From contig JALRCB010000007.1 of NCBI GenBank assembly GCA_023257525.1, forward strand, positions 1 through 23,698: a DNA stretch of 23,698 nucleotides, read 5' to 3'. The position numbers and the translations under genes were made by a program. Source of the DNA: Candidatus Nanopelagicales bacterium (GTDB taxonomy: Bacteria > Actinomycetota > Actinomycetes > S36-B12 > UBA5976). Positions 1 to 7,648 of this stretch are shown one piece after another. Within the stretch, counting starts at the first letter, position 1. Each line of letters starts with the position of its first letter. The notes below the pieces were generated by a model. It ran no database searches and was not told where the DNA came from. It saw only the letters and a program-made list of their open reading frames with translations.

Positions 1-170
1 AAACCAAACATGGTTGCAACTTGGCGCTCGGCGCGAATTGCAGCCTTTGGATCAATGTCAGCCTTACGAGGTACGTGCGGCTCCATAGGGAAAACGGTGA
101 TACCGCTAACTAAGTCTTTGCCATCTTTGGCGCCGTAAGGGTCACCCGTTGGATGCTCTAATTCATTCAT
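1..170 (-). CDS. qcrA: QcrA, Rieske iron-sulfur subunit of the cytochrome bc1 complex (partial, N-terminus only)
   Basis: Only the first 56 codons are in the window; the gene runs off the left edge. The ATG at 170-168 shares one base with the TAA stop of qcrC (TAATG), a translational coupling typical of the qcrCAB operon. The visible part is a hydrophilic N-terminal extension with a charged stretch ending RAERQVATMF, just before where the first membrane segment is expected. Actinobacterial Rieske proteins have such a long N-terminal region before their transmembrane segments, and qcrA normally follows qcrC. The 2Fe-2S ligand motifs lie outside the window, so the call rests on the N-terminal pattern and the position. 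The protein would pass electrons from menaquinol to the cytochrome c subunit. Confidence 0.8.
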   Translation of the reverse strand, partial: MNELEHPTGDPYGAKDGKDLVSGITVFPMEPHVPRKADIDPKAAIRAERQVATMFG

Positions 171-946
171 TATTTTGCTTTCGCTCCGATCCAAACTGCG
201 GCAACGATAAGTACGCCAAGCCCCACAACAAATATGAACAAGCCTTCGGTTACGGGACCTAGTCGTCCAAGACTGAATCCACCTGGACTTTTATTGGCCT
301 GTAGTTCTGCTACGTAAGCAATGATGTTTTGCTTGTCTTCAACACTCAGTGTGCTATCTGCAAACACTGGCATTGACTGTGGTCCGGACACCATGGCTTC
401 ATAAAGGTGCTTGGCATTGGAGTCCATCAAAGAAGGAGCTTTACGTCCTTCAGAAAGTGCACCACCGACAGCAGACGCGCCGTGGCACTGGGCACAGTTA
501 GTGCGAAATAGTTCGCCACCAAGTGCTAATTCTGCGTTCGTGGTATCAAGCATCTCTGCAGTTGGAATTCCTGGGCCTGCACCCAAAGTTGCAATGTAGG
601 CAGCTAGCGCAGCAGTTTCTTCTTCGTTATAAGAAGGCATTTTCGGCATTGCCTGAACGCCAGGAGCAGCAAGTGGCATTCGGCCAGTGCCAACCTGGAA
701 ATCTACGGAAGCTGCGCCAACACCGATAAGAGATGGACCATCAGATGCACCTTGGGCAGCCAAACCGTGACAAGACGAGCACCCTTCAAGGAATAACTGC
801 TTACCTTGCTCGACCTGAGTCTCAGTCTTAGCTACTACCTTTGGGGCAGTTTGAGCACTTACTGCAGCATAAGCAGCACCAGTGGTACCAAGAGCCACGG
901 CTAGAACTGCAAAGAGTGCTGCAGGATGTCTTTTACTGAGTGCCAC
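170..946 (-). CDS. qcrC: QcrC, diheme cytochrome c subunit of the bc1 complex
   Basis: A 258-residue membrane-anchored diheme cytochrome c. It has an N-terminal hydrophobic signal/anchor (about residues 8-28), two heme c sites (CSSCH at 56-60 and CAQCH at 151-155), Met-rich loops after each that can supply the axial Met ligands, and a C-terminal membrane helix (about 232-255). Actinobacteria lack a soluble cytochrome c; this two-heme subunit carries electrons from the bc1 complex directly to the aa3 oxidase in a supercomplex. The start is a GTG at 946-944, preceded by a good Shine-Dalgarno sequence (AGAAGGA). It lies 45 bases after ctaE and is coupled to qcrA, so ctaE-qcrC-qcrA form one operon. 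Confidence 0.95.
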   Translation of the reverse strand: MALSKRHPAALFAVLAVALGTTGAAYAAVSAQTAPKVVAKTETQVEQGKQLFLEGCSSCHGLAAQGASDGPSLIGVGAASVDFQVGTGRMPLAAPGVQAMPKMPSYNEEETAALAAYIATLGAGPGIPTAEMLDTTNAELALGGELFRTNCAQCHGASAVGGALSEGRKAPSLMDSNAKHLYEAMVSGPQSMPVFADSTLSVEDKQNIIAYVAELQANKSPGGFSLGRLGPVTEGLFIFVVGLGVLIVAAVWIGAKAK

Positions 947-991
947 TGGATTCCTTCTCTATTTTCTGAAATGAAAACTTATAAACGATCG

Positions 992-1588
992 TTATTGAAT
1001 TAAGTAGATAGTTGCGAACAGGGCAATCCAAACTACGTCGACGAAGTGCCAGTAGTAAGAAACCACGATTGCCGTTGTTGCTTGCTTATGTGAATAGTGC
1101 TTAGTTGCATAAGTGCGAGCCAATACAAATAGGAATGCAATGAGTCCACCGGTCACGTGTAATCCGTGGAAGCCGGTTGTTAGGTAGAAAGCTGATCCGT
1201 AGGCATTTGCAGAAAGAGTAAGTCCTTCATGTACCAAAATTGCATATTCATAAACCTGACCGGCAACGAAGTAAAAGCCCATCAAGAAAGTAATTACAAA
1301 CCACTTACGTAATCCCTTTACGTCACCGCGCTCAGCCGCAAAGACTCCAAGCTGACAGGTAACGGATGAAAGCACCAAGACTGTGGTGTTAAACGAGGCA
1401 AATGGCAGATTGAGTAGCTCGACTTCCTCTGCCCATAATTCTGGATTTACGGAACGAAGCGTGAAGTACATCGCAAATAGGGCTGCGAAGAACATCAACT
1501 CACTTGATAGCCAAACAATTGTGCCGATTGACACCATATTTGGGCGTTCGGCCTGGCTTGGGACTCTGATGGGGGTAGCTGTACTCAC
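992..1588 (-). CDS. ctaE: CtaE, cytochrome c oxidase subunit III
   Basis: A 198-residue protein of the heme-copper oxidase subunit III family with five predicted membrane helices, the short form usual in actinobacteria. Family signatures include the LSSELMFFAALFAMY segment near residues 28-42 and the TTGFHGLHVTGG segment with conserved histidines. It is a structural subunit of the aa3-type terminal oxidase that accepts electrons through QcrC. The GTG start at 1588-1586 is preceded by TAAACT and a 6-base gap, consistent with a leaderless transcript. It is the first gene of the ctaE-qcrCA operon, and the neighbouring trpD side matches the usual actinobacterial gene order. Confidence 0.96.
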   Translation of the reverse strand: MSTATPIRVPSQAERPNMVSIGTIVWLSSELMFFAALFAMYFTLRSVNPELWAEEVELLNLPFASFNTTVLVLSSVTCQLGVFAAERGDVKGLRKWFVITFLMGFYFVAGQVYEYAILVHEGLTLSANAYGSAFYLTTGFHGLHVTGGLIAFLFVLARTYATKHYSHKQATTAIVVSYYWHFVDVVWIALFATIYLIQ

Positions 1589-1594
1589 CCCTTG

Positions 1595-1600
1595 AGTTTA
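1595..1600 (-). promoter_or_regulatory. -10 box of a probable leaderless promoter for ctaE
   Basis: On the minus strand TAAACT is followed by six bases (CAAGGG) and then the GTG start of ctaE. This fits the actinobacterial -10 pattern TANNNT with transcription starting at or beside the start codon. No clear -35 element is visible. CAAGGG abuts the GTG too closely to act as a normal ribosome-binding site. Confidence 0.5.
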
Positions 1601-1715
1601 CCTACTGCCTAGAGGAAAATCCCCGCAGGATGGCTAAAACTGGCTCGATGTGACCTATTGCATTTCACTGCCCCAAATGGACAATCCCAGTTACCAATTC
1701 GACTCGGTGTTCGGA

Positions 1716-1721
1716 TACTCT
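1716..1721 (+). promoter_or_regulatory. -10 box of a probable leaderless promoter for the receiver-domain gene and trpD
   Basis: TACTCT is followed by six bases (TTTGGG) and the GTG at 1728. The overlapping GATACT at 1714-1719 has TTACCA (1691-1696) at a 17-base spacing, so a weak -35 may exist. The box supports starting the coding sequence at 1728 rather than at upstream in-frame codons. Confidence 0.45.
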
Positions 1722-1727
1722 TTTGGG

Positions 1728-2138
1728 GTGTCTAACAGTGCCCCCACTCTCAAAGTGCTTGTTTATAGCGATGACTCTGCCGTTCGTGCCAGCATCAAAA
1801 TCAGCCTGGGGCGGCGTCCATCCGTTGATTTTGGGGATGTTGAGATCCTCGAGTGCGCAACCCAACCTGCCGTAATTGCCGCTGTAGACTCCAGGCCGTT
1901 TGACTTACTGATTTTGGATGGGGAAGCAACGCCATCCGGTGGCATGGGACTTTGCCGTCAGCTTAAGGACGAGATTTTCAATTGCCCACCAGTTTTAGTA
2001 CTAGTGGGTCGGGTAGATGACCGTTGGTTGGCAACTTGGTCACGCGCCGATGCAGTTGTAGCTCATCCAATTGATCCACGAGCTGTTGTGAATGCCTGTT
2101 TAGAGTTACTCAAGTCACGAAACTCAATTTCCCAGTAG
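1728..2138 (+). CDS. Atypical response-regulator receiver-domain protein (no output domain)
   Basis: A 136-residue single-domain protein with a CheY-like pattern: an acidic pair at D15-D16 after the first beta strand (LVYSDD), the phosphoacceptor position at D64 (LILDGEA), and a GGMGL loop after it. The usual Thr/Ser after the fourth strand is replaced (VLVLVGR), and the usual Lys of the KP motif is His (AHPID, H113). It may therefore not switch by normal phosphorylation. There is no DNA-binding or enzymatic output domain. I recall similar stand-alone proteins between ctaE and trpD in other actinobacteria. The frame is open upstream to 1650, but similarity begins at 1728, where a -10 box also sits. 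trpD follows after 15 bases, so the two are likely co-transcribed. The role is unknown. Confidence 0.8.
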   Translation: MSNSAPTLKVLVYSDDSAVRASIKISLGRRPSVDFGDVEILECATQPAVIAAVDSRPFDLLILDGEATPSGGMGLCRQLKDEIFNCPPVLVLVGRVDDRWLATWSRADAVVAHPIDPRAVVNACLELLKSRNSISQ

Positions 2139-2153
2139 GGAAAATCTTCGATC

Positions 2154-3242
2154 ATGACCGAAGATAGCTGGAAACAAGTTTTAGGGACATTAGTTTCTGG
2201 AAGCGACTTGTCATTTGATCAAGCCTTCTGGGCCATGAATGAAATGATGTCCGGCACCGCCACTGATTCTCAACTAGCCGGTCTAGTAATTGGTCTTCGA
2301 GTAAAAGGTGAGACTCCGCAAGAAGTTAGCGGCATGGTTAAAGCAATGCTGGCAAATGCGATTGAAGTTAACTTAGATCGAATTGCTGTTGACGTGGTTG
2401 GCACAGGTGGCGATGGCGCTCACACCGTAAACATCTCGACCATGGCTGCATTAACTGTTGCTGGGGCTGGGTTTCCAGTTCTTAAGCACGGGAACCGCGC
2501 GATCTCATCTAAAGCTGGTACCGCAGATGTGCTTGAGGCACTCGGCGTAGCAATCAACATGCCAACAAGTTTGTTATCTTCATGTGTTGCTGAAGCAGGT
2601 ATTGCTTTTTGTTTTGCACCATTACATCATCCAGCAATGAAGTACGCCGGAAATGTTCGCAAAGAACTTGGTGTGCCAACCGTATTTAATGTGCTTGGTC
2701 CACTTTCGAATCCAGGGCAGCCTGAGGCAGCACTTTTAGGTTGCGCAGACATTCGCCTTGCGCCAGTTCTTGCGCAAGTACAACTTGACCGCGGATTTAA
2801 ATCAATCATCGTGCGCAGCACAGACGGTTTGGATGAACTTTCGACATCAGCACCAACGCAAATCTGGGACGTTACTTCAGGTAGTTTGCGTGAATCTTTG
2901 TTGACGCCAAGTGAACTTGGTTTGCAACCAGCAACGCTTGAGCAACTAAGAGGTGGCGATGCGCAATTCAACGCCCAAGTTGTACGTGAGATTCTGGCAG
3001 GACGATCAGATGGCAACTTCGCGGCGATTCGAGATGTAGTTGCGCTTAATGCAGCGGCAACCATGGTTGCTTATGACGCGGCAAAAGGTGCGAAGCGTTT
3101 TGGTGCCGTCGAAGACCCAACGGTTGCTCGAATATCTCGAGCGCTTTCGGTTGCCTATAGCTCACTGGATACCGGTGCTGCTAAATCGTTGTTAGATGTT
3201 TGGGTTTCGGTTAGTCAGCGCTACGCACTAGCTGCCAACTAG
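2154..3242 (+). CDS. trpD: TrpD, anthranilate phosphoribosyltransferase
   Basis: A 362-residue enzyme, close to the usual TrpD length, that joins anthranilate and phosphoribosyl pyrophosphate in the second step of tryptophan synthesis. Visible signatures are the PRPP-binding GTGGDG loop (83-88), NIST (93-96), KHGNR (111-115) followed by SSKAGTAD, and the later HHPAMKYAGNVRKELG and FNVLGPLSNP segments. It begins 15 bases after the receiver-domain gene on the same strand; other trp genes are not nearby, as is common for actinobacterial trpD. The ATG at 2154 has a weak -10-like AAATCT six bases upstream and no good Shine-Dalgarno. Its last 15 bases overlap, tail to tail, the end of the exonuclease gene on the other strand. 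Confidence 0.97.
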   Translation: MTEDSWKQVLGTLVSGSDLSFDQAFWAMNEMMSGTATDSQLAGLVIGLRVKGETPQEVSGMVKAMLANAIEVNLDRIAVDVVGTGGDGAHTVNISTMAALTVAGAGFPVLKHGNRAISSKAGTADVLEALGVAINMPTSLLSSCVAEAGIAFCFAPLHHPAMKYAGNVRKELGVPTVFNVLGPLSNPGQPEAALLGCADIRLAPVLAQVQLDRGFKSIIVRSTDGLDELSTSAPTQIWDVTSGSLRESLLTPSELGLQPATLEQLRGGDAQFNAQVVREILAGRSDGNFAAIRDVVALNAAATMVAYDAAKGAKRFGAVEDPTVARISRALSVAYSSLDTGAAKSLLDVWVSVSQRYALAAN

Positions 3243-4943
3243 TTCATTTGCCCTAACTCTGGCGGCTATTGGATGCGCCCAAGTATGGCCATCAGTGATT
3301 TCAACTAATCGAGTAACACCATCACCCAGCCACTTAAGGACTAATTCGACTTCGGACACAAGCGTTGGTAAACCAACGTCTGATGCAAGAGAACCCTTGA
3401 GCTTGAGTAGATAAGGCTTTGGGTCTTGACCTGGGGGAGCAACAATGGCGCCGGCAAATCGACCGTGTGAGATTGCGTGGATTTCCCAGCCGCCAAGCGC
3501 ATTTGCCTGAGCCGCAATGACAAGTGGGATTGCGGTAATCTCGCGCAGCCTGCTGGATCTATGTACGCCGTCTTCCAAAGCATGCATGCGATCCCGAACT
3601 AAGGCAGCGTCTTCGAATTTCTCTTCCGTTACTAAAGTCACAATCTTTTCCATCAGCTTGCGAGAAACCGCTGAGGAGTTTCCATTGAGAATTGAACTCG
3701 CTTCTAAAACAATGTCTTCATAACCAACGGTTTCTGCACCCGTTAAACACGGCGCAATGCAACGCTTCATTTCAAATAAAACGCAAGGCGAGATTGAAGA
3801 CTTACTTGTAATGCGCTCTTTGCACTGACGTAAATCTGTAGCTTGGTGCATTGCATGCATTGCGAGTTCAGCACTACTTCCATTTGGAAACGGGCCAACT
3901 GCAATGCGTTCTGAATCTGGTAAGTGAGACTGGCGGGAGAGCGAAAGTCTTGGAAACTTTTCATTAGTCATGGTTAACCAGGTAGTTTTCTCAGGATTCC
4001 TGGAGCGAAAGTTATATGTTGGACGCAACTCGTTAATCATGCGCAGTTCGCGGATGGCCGCTTCAAGTTTCGTGCTACATACGTGAGCATCCACTCTTTG
4101 CGCGAGTTCAATCATTGCGGTCATACGACTGCGCGTTTCCGCGGCAGTGAAATATGACATGACGCGTTTTCTAATGTTGGTTGAAGTTCCAACATAAAGT
4201 GGTCGGTTGTTACCATCGTAAAAAATGTAGACACCTGGTAACTCGGGAAGTCCGTCCGCTAAATATCGTTTACGCCTTCGCTTCTCGGTTGCTGGGCCAT
4301 TGTAGGTTTGCAATCCTTCAAGATCATGCACACCCAAATTTCCAACGCGTTCAATTAGGCCGTGCAACACAGATGTTGTTGCTCTAGCATCATCCAAGGC
4401 GCGGTGAGTTGGACTAACTGGAGCTCTAAAGAATTGTGCCAATGTGGAAAGCTTTCGATTTCGTACTTCATCTTTACGAAGTATTTTGCGAGCCAGAATC
4501 ACGGTGTCCAAAACTGGTGGCTTGGGCCACTCAATATCAAATTTGGCACAAGCAGATTTCAAAAATCCCACATCAAAGGGGGCATTGTGTGCAACTAAAA
4601 CTGGTTGGTCGCCTGACTCAAAATTTGCAAACGCCAAGAATTCGCGAACTGCAGAAGCAACATTTGGGGCATCCGCAACATGGTGATCTGTAATTCCAGT
4701 CAGGACTGAAATGAAGGCCGGAATAGGAACACCTGGTGAGCAAAATGTTCGAAACTCGCCAATGACTTCGCCACCTCGAACTTTGACAGCCCCGATTTCA
4801 GTAATCCCGGCATCAGTTGGTTTGCCGCCAGCAGTTTCGAGGTCAACAATCACGAACGTGGTGTGAGCCAGCGGTTTACCGATGTCAGAAATAGTCAGAG
4901 CTGCCCCATTTGACTGGGATTCGAAAGCGGGGCTCGGACTCAT
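3228..4943 (-). CDS. DEDDh exonuclease fused to a UvrC-like GIY-YIG nuclease half
   Basis: A 571-residue two-nuclease protein. Residues about 28-195 form a DnaQ-like 3'-5' exonuclease with the DEDDh residues D34 and E36 (VDLET), D124 (HNAPFD), H180 and D185 (HRALDD). Residues about 235-330 form a GIY-YIG domain (GVYIFYD ... LYVGTS ... RKRV, then EAAIRELRMINEL) as in UvrC. A Cys-containing MKRCIAPC segment follows and then a UVR-like helix pair (FEDAALVRDRM). The C-terminal RNase-H-like half of UvrC is absent, so this is not UvrC. The architecture matches the family of M. tuberculosis Rv2191, also beside trpD. A role in DNA repair or processing is inferred. I place the start at the ATG 4943-4941, which has a -10 box seven bases upstream; an ATG at 4994 is possible. 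Confidence 0.9.
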   Translation of the reverse strand: MSPSPAFESQSNGAALTISDIGKPLAHTTFVIVDLETAGGKPTDAGITEIGAVKVRGGEVIGEFRTFCSPGVPIPAFISVLTGITDHHVADAPNVASAVREFLAFANFESGDQPVLVAHNAPFDVGFLKSACAKFDIEWPKPPVLDTVILARKILRKDEVRNRKLSTLAQFFRAPVSPTHRALDDARATTSVLHGLIERVGNLGVHDLEGLQTYNGPATEKRRRKRYLADGLPELPGVYIFYDGNNRPLYVGTSTNIRKRVMSYFTAAETRSRMTAMIELAQRVDAHVCSTKLEAAIRELRMINELRPTYNFRSRNPEKTTWLTMTNEKFPRLSLSRQSHLPDSERIAVGPFPNGSSAELAMHAMHQATDLRQCKERITSKSSISPCVLFEMKRCIAPCLTGAETVGYEDIVLEASSILNGNSSAVSRKLMEKIVTLVTEEKFEDAALVRDRMHALEDGVHRSSRLREITAIPLVIAAQANALGGWEIHAISHGRFAGAIVAPPGQDPKPYLLKLKGSLASDVGLPTLVSEVELVLKWLGDGVTRLVEITDGHTWAHPIAARVRANELVGS

Positions 4944-4950
4944 AATGGGG

Positions 4951-4956
4951 ACTTTA
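4951..4956 (-). promoter_or_regulatory. -10 box of a probable leaderless promoter for the DEDDh/GIY-YIG gene
   Basis: On the minus strand TAAAGT lies seven bases before the ATG at 4943. It matches TANNNT. There is no Shine-Dalgarno before either candidate ATG, so the box is the main reason for preferring the downstream start. Confidence 0.4.
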
Positions 4957-5087
4957 TCTGCAAACACCGACAATTCCAGGACCCAAGCAGGCATTTCGCC
5001 ACACCGCGCGACACGACCAGTAAAACTGTCGGAGGGCTCTCATATCGTTGACAGCAGTTAGACAACCGAAGCTTTTAGGAGCCCCGT

Positions 5088-5291
5088 ATGTTAATTGATT
5101 GCTCGAGCTGCATTATGCGCGACATTGCTTGCTCAGATTGTGTTGTAACAGCACTTCTAGGTCCTATGCCGGAGTCACTCGATCCGCATAAAGATGTCTT
5201 AGATGTGTTGGCCACAGCGGGTTTGGTGGCACCACTTCGCTTGATTAAGGGTGATTCAACACCAGATCAATCCGCTGCGATTGCACTGTGA
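5088..5291 (+). CDS. Small conserved protein with a CX2C-X6-CX2C motif
   Basis: A 67-residue protein starting at ATG 5088 behind a strong Shine-Dalgarno sequence (TTAGGAG). Four cysteines sit in the first 18 residues (C5, C8, C15, C18), spaced CX2C-X6-CX2C, which suggests a small metal-binding knuckle. The rest includes a helix-like VLDVLATAGLVAPLRLI. I recall similar short actinobacterial proteins beginning MLIDC..C with the same cysteine pattern, but no characterised function. A perfect TTGACA lies at 5048-5053 without a convincing -10 at the right distance. It precedes pimB by 42 bases on the same strand. Metal binding is inferred from cysteine spacing only. Confidence 0.8.
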   Translation: MLIDCSSCIMRDIACSDCVVTALLGPMPESLDPHKDVLDVLATAGLVAPLRLIKGDSTPDQSAAIAL

Positions 5292-5333
5292 TGCATTTTC
5301 CATCTGTTTGACCCAATACGGCAAGATGTAACC

Positions 5334-6482
5334 ATGGGTCGGACACTTGTTATCACCAATGATTTCCCGCCCCGTCCCGGTGGAATTCAAACTTTTGGTT
5401 ACGAGATCGTCCGTAGATTTGAGCCAGAATCAGTAACCGTACTTACTTCAAATTGGGAAGGCGCAGGAGAGTTTGATGCCGCCCAAGATTTCAAGATAGT
5501 TCGAGCAAATACCCAGACGCTAGTGCCATCCAAATCAACTTTGTCCATGGCACGCGAGATCGTGGTATCCGAGAACATCACGCGAGTTTTGTTCGGTGCC
5601 GCAGCCCCACTTGGCTTACTAGCTGCGCCACTTCGAAAACTAGGCGTAACGAACATTGTTGGCATGACGCAAGGTCACGAGACCGGTTGGGCAATGACGC
5701 CAGGTACTCGCCAGGCATTGCGCAAAATTGGAAATGACACTGACTACTTGACTTATATCAGTGAGTACACGCACAAGAAAATTGCTAAAGCGTTAAGTCC
5801 AAATGCTGCGGCAAGAATGCGAAGAATAGTTCCAGGTGTTGATTCCACCGAATTTTCACCAGACAACTTGAGTTCTGGAAATCAACTAAGAACTGAACTT
5901 GGTTGGATCGATCGACCAGTAATTGTTTGTGTATCCCGACTGATGGCTCGTAAAGGTCAAGACGAATTGATTCGAGCTTTGCCTGAAATTCAGCAGACCG
6001 CGCCCAATGCCAGTTTGATCATTGTTGGTGATGGCCCATATAGAAAAGATTTGGAGCGGCTAGTCAAAAAATTAGAGCTAGAGAAATTTGTTCACCTGAC
6101 CGGCAAAGTAAGTCAAACCGAATTGTCGAAGTGGTACGCAGCCGGTGACATCTTTGCCATGCCGTGTCGAACTCGCATGGGTGGCTGGGACGTTGAAGGA
6201 CTAGGAATTGTTTTCCTTGAAGGTTCTGCCACTGGATTACCAGTAATTGTGGGTGACAGTGGTGGGGCCGTAGATGCAGTTATTGATAGGGATACTGGGT
6301 TCTTAGTAGATGGCACAAATACCTCAGAGATAGCCGGGCGTATTGCATATCTAATTGCAAATCCTGACGTCGCCAAAAAAATGGGTGAAGCCGGAAGAAA
6401 TTGGGTGACTCAAGAGTGGACCTGGGACCAAAGCTTTAAGAAGTTGGATGGATTGCTATCTGGCTTGGATTTTTCCGACTAA
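5334..6482 (+). CDS. pimB: PimB'-type GT4 phosphatidylinositol mannosyltransferase
   Basis: A 382-residue GT-B glycosyltransferase of family GT4, full length. Signatures are the N-terminal PRPGGIQTF loop (14-21), R202 and K207 in the SRLMARKGQD donor-phosphate site, GDGPYR (232-237), and the EX7E motif E288-E296 (EGLGIVFLE) followed by GLPVIVGDSGG. The PimB' family adds a second mannose from GDP-mannose to phosphatidylinositol mannoside on the cytoplasmic face of the membrane. Its position beside the DEDD exonuclease and near fadD and the acyltransferase matches Rv2188c, which supports PimB' over a generic GT4. A weak -10-like CAAGAT ends six bases before the ATG and no Shine-Dalgarno is seen. 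The 3' end overlaps the convergent GT87 gene by 47 bases. Confidence 0.87.
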   Translation: MGRTLVITNDFPPRPGGIQTFGYEIVRRFEPESVTVLTSNWEGAGEFDAAQDFKIVRANTQTLVPSKSTLSMAREIVVSENITRVLFGAAAPLGLLAAPLRKLGVTNIVGMTQGHETGWAMTPGTRQALRKIGNDTDYLTYISEYTHKKIAKALSPNAAARMRRIVPGVDSTEFSPDNLSSGNQLRTELGWIDRPVIVCVSRLMARKGQDELIRALPEIQQTAPNASLIIVGDGPYRKDLERLVKKLELEKFVHLTGKVSQTELSKWYAAGDIFAMPCRTRMGGWDVEGLGIVFLEGSATGLPVIVGDSGGAVDAVIDRDTGFLVDGTNTSEIAGRIAYLIANPDVAKKMGEAGRNWVTQEWTWDQSFKKLDGLLSGLDFSD

Positions 6483-7614
6483 CTTCCCTCAAGTTATTCC
6501 AGGCAATTGAGGTTGCCCAAAGCAGAGTTAAGATTCGGATCGCGTGGGCAGCAACGGCAAGCACACCACCTTGCTGGAGACTTAGGTACCACCACGGGTA
6601 AATAACTTGCCCAATCCCTGCGCTGATGCAAATCAAGATTGAAATCTTTTTGAAGTTTTTCGGGGGTTTGAACGCGCTGACTGCAAGTAAACCAAATACC
6701 CAAACCATGTACTGCGGAGACAGAACGCGGCTGGTCACAATAGAAATCAAAACTGCTAGTAATGCAATGTCCGCTGGATTAGCTGAGTTCAATCTGCCAG
6801 TAACTCTCCAAAAAAAGAGAGTTCCAAGCAAAGCCACGCCAACCAGGGTGATTAACAAAGAAACAATCGAAGTTCCAGAGGCAACAACTTCTATCGCACC
6901 GAATTGAAATGCTGACGATACATTTCCAGGGCCAGCATTCCAAAGCTGATAGGGAAGTGCACCTACGGATTCAATCTGTAGTCCGCGAGATCGCTGACCA
7001 CCAATAAATGAAAAACTCTCACTCCACCAAAGACTAAGTAGCAAACTTCCTGCGGCAAATGTGCCAGCGAACCAAGTGATTACTTTTAGCGCCGAACCCT
7101 TAGGTGTTGCGAGCAATAAAAGCAGTGGCCACACCTTTAAGAGTGCGCCGATTGCAATCGCAATTCCAAACTTGCGGGCCTGTCCCACATAGAGCAATGC
7201 GGCGACCGCTGCCAAAGTTACAAAAACATCAAACCGACCCAGGATGATAGGGCCCATTATCAGTGGGGTAAGCATCCAAATAAATGCCGGCGTGGAGTTT
7301 TCTTGCTCTCTTCCAGCTCGGACTAAGAGTAAGAAAATAGCTAAGTCTGCAACAGTTGCCAAGAAAACAAACCCGACCGTATTCCCAGCCAACAAATACC
7401 CAGCCAGAAAAACCACGGCAGCTAGTGGCGGGTATTGCCACATTGGATCGTTGATTGGAAAGAACGAATCTGCAATATTGCCAGCCCACCAGTCGTATAG
7501 GCGGACATCACTAAATAGGAATTCAGATTCTGGATAGAAGATCAAGCCAAAACCAGATAGTAAAACCCAAGCTCTTGTAGCAACCCAACCTAAAGCTAGG
7601 GGCATTACTCGCAT
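6436..7614 (-). CDS. GT87-like polyprenol-phosphate-mannose mannosyltransferase (membrane)
   Basis: A 392-residue very hydrophobic protein with roughly ten membrane segments. The first external loop holds SDVRLYDWW (D36, D41), the acidic site expected of GT-C enzymes, and the C-terminal half contains the SPQYMVW segment typical of the DUF2029/GT87 family. Family members transfer mannose from polyprenol-phosphate-mannose to lipid-linked mannans outside the membrane. The position next to fadD and the acyltransferase resembles Rv2181, an alpha-1,2-mannosyltransferase of lipomannan synthesis, but the linkage made here cannot be read from sequence. It starts 34 bases after fadD on the same strand with a weak AGGA upstream, so the two are probably one operon. 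Its end overlaps pimB by 47 bases. Confidence 0.82.
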   Translation of the reverse strand: MRVMPLALGWVATRAWVLLSGFGLIFYPESEFLFSDVRLYDWWAGNIADSFFPINDPMWQYPPLAAVVFLAGYLLAGNTVGFVFLATVADLAIFLLLVRAGREQENSTPAFIWMLTPLIMGPIILGRFDVFVTLAAVAALLYVGQARKFGIAIAIGALLKVWPLLLLLATPKGSALKVITWFAGTFAAGSLLLSLWWSESFSFIGGQRSRGLQIESVGALPYQLWNAGPGNVSSAFQFGAIEVVASGTSIVSLLITLVGVALLGTLFFWRVTGRLNSANPADIALLAVLISIVTSRVLSPQYMVWVFGLLAVSAFKPPKNFKKISILICISAGIGQVIYPWWYLSLQQGGVLAVAAHAIRILTLLWATSIAWNNLREVSRKNPSQIAIHPTS

Positions 7615-7648
7615 GAATTTCCGATCCTGTTAAAAGCCGTGATCTGAA

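Noticed and set aside
984..993. Palindrome AACGATCGTT at the end of ctaE
   Set aside because: Ten bases, lying over the stop codon, with no second copy seen; too little to call an operator.
1650..1727. An upstream extension of the receiver-domain protein by 26 residues
   Set aside because: The extra residues do not look like a receiver domain, and the -10 box at 1716-1721 lies inside them, so the start at 1728 is better.
4181..4693. Several overlapping plus-strand open frames within the exonuclease gene
   Set aside because: They lie opposite a well-supported gene with catalytic motifs in the other strand and show no recognisable domains.
5048..5053. Perfect TTGACA upstream of the four-cysteine gene
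   Set aside because: No TANNNT is found 16-18 bases downstream, so I do not call a promoter.
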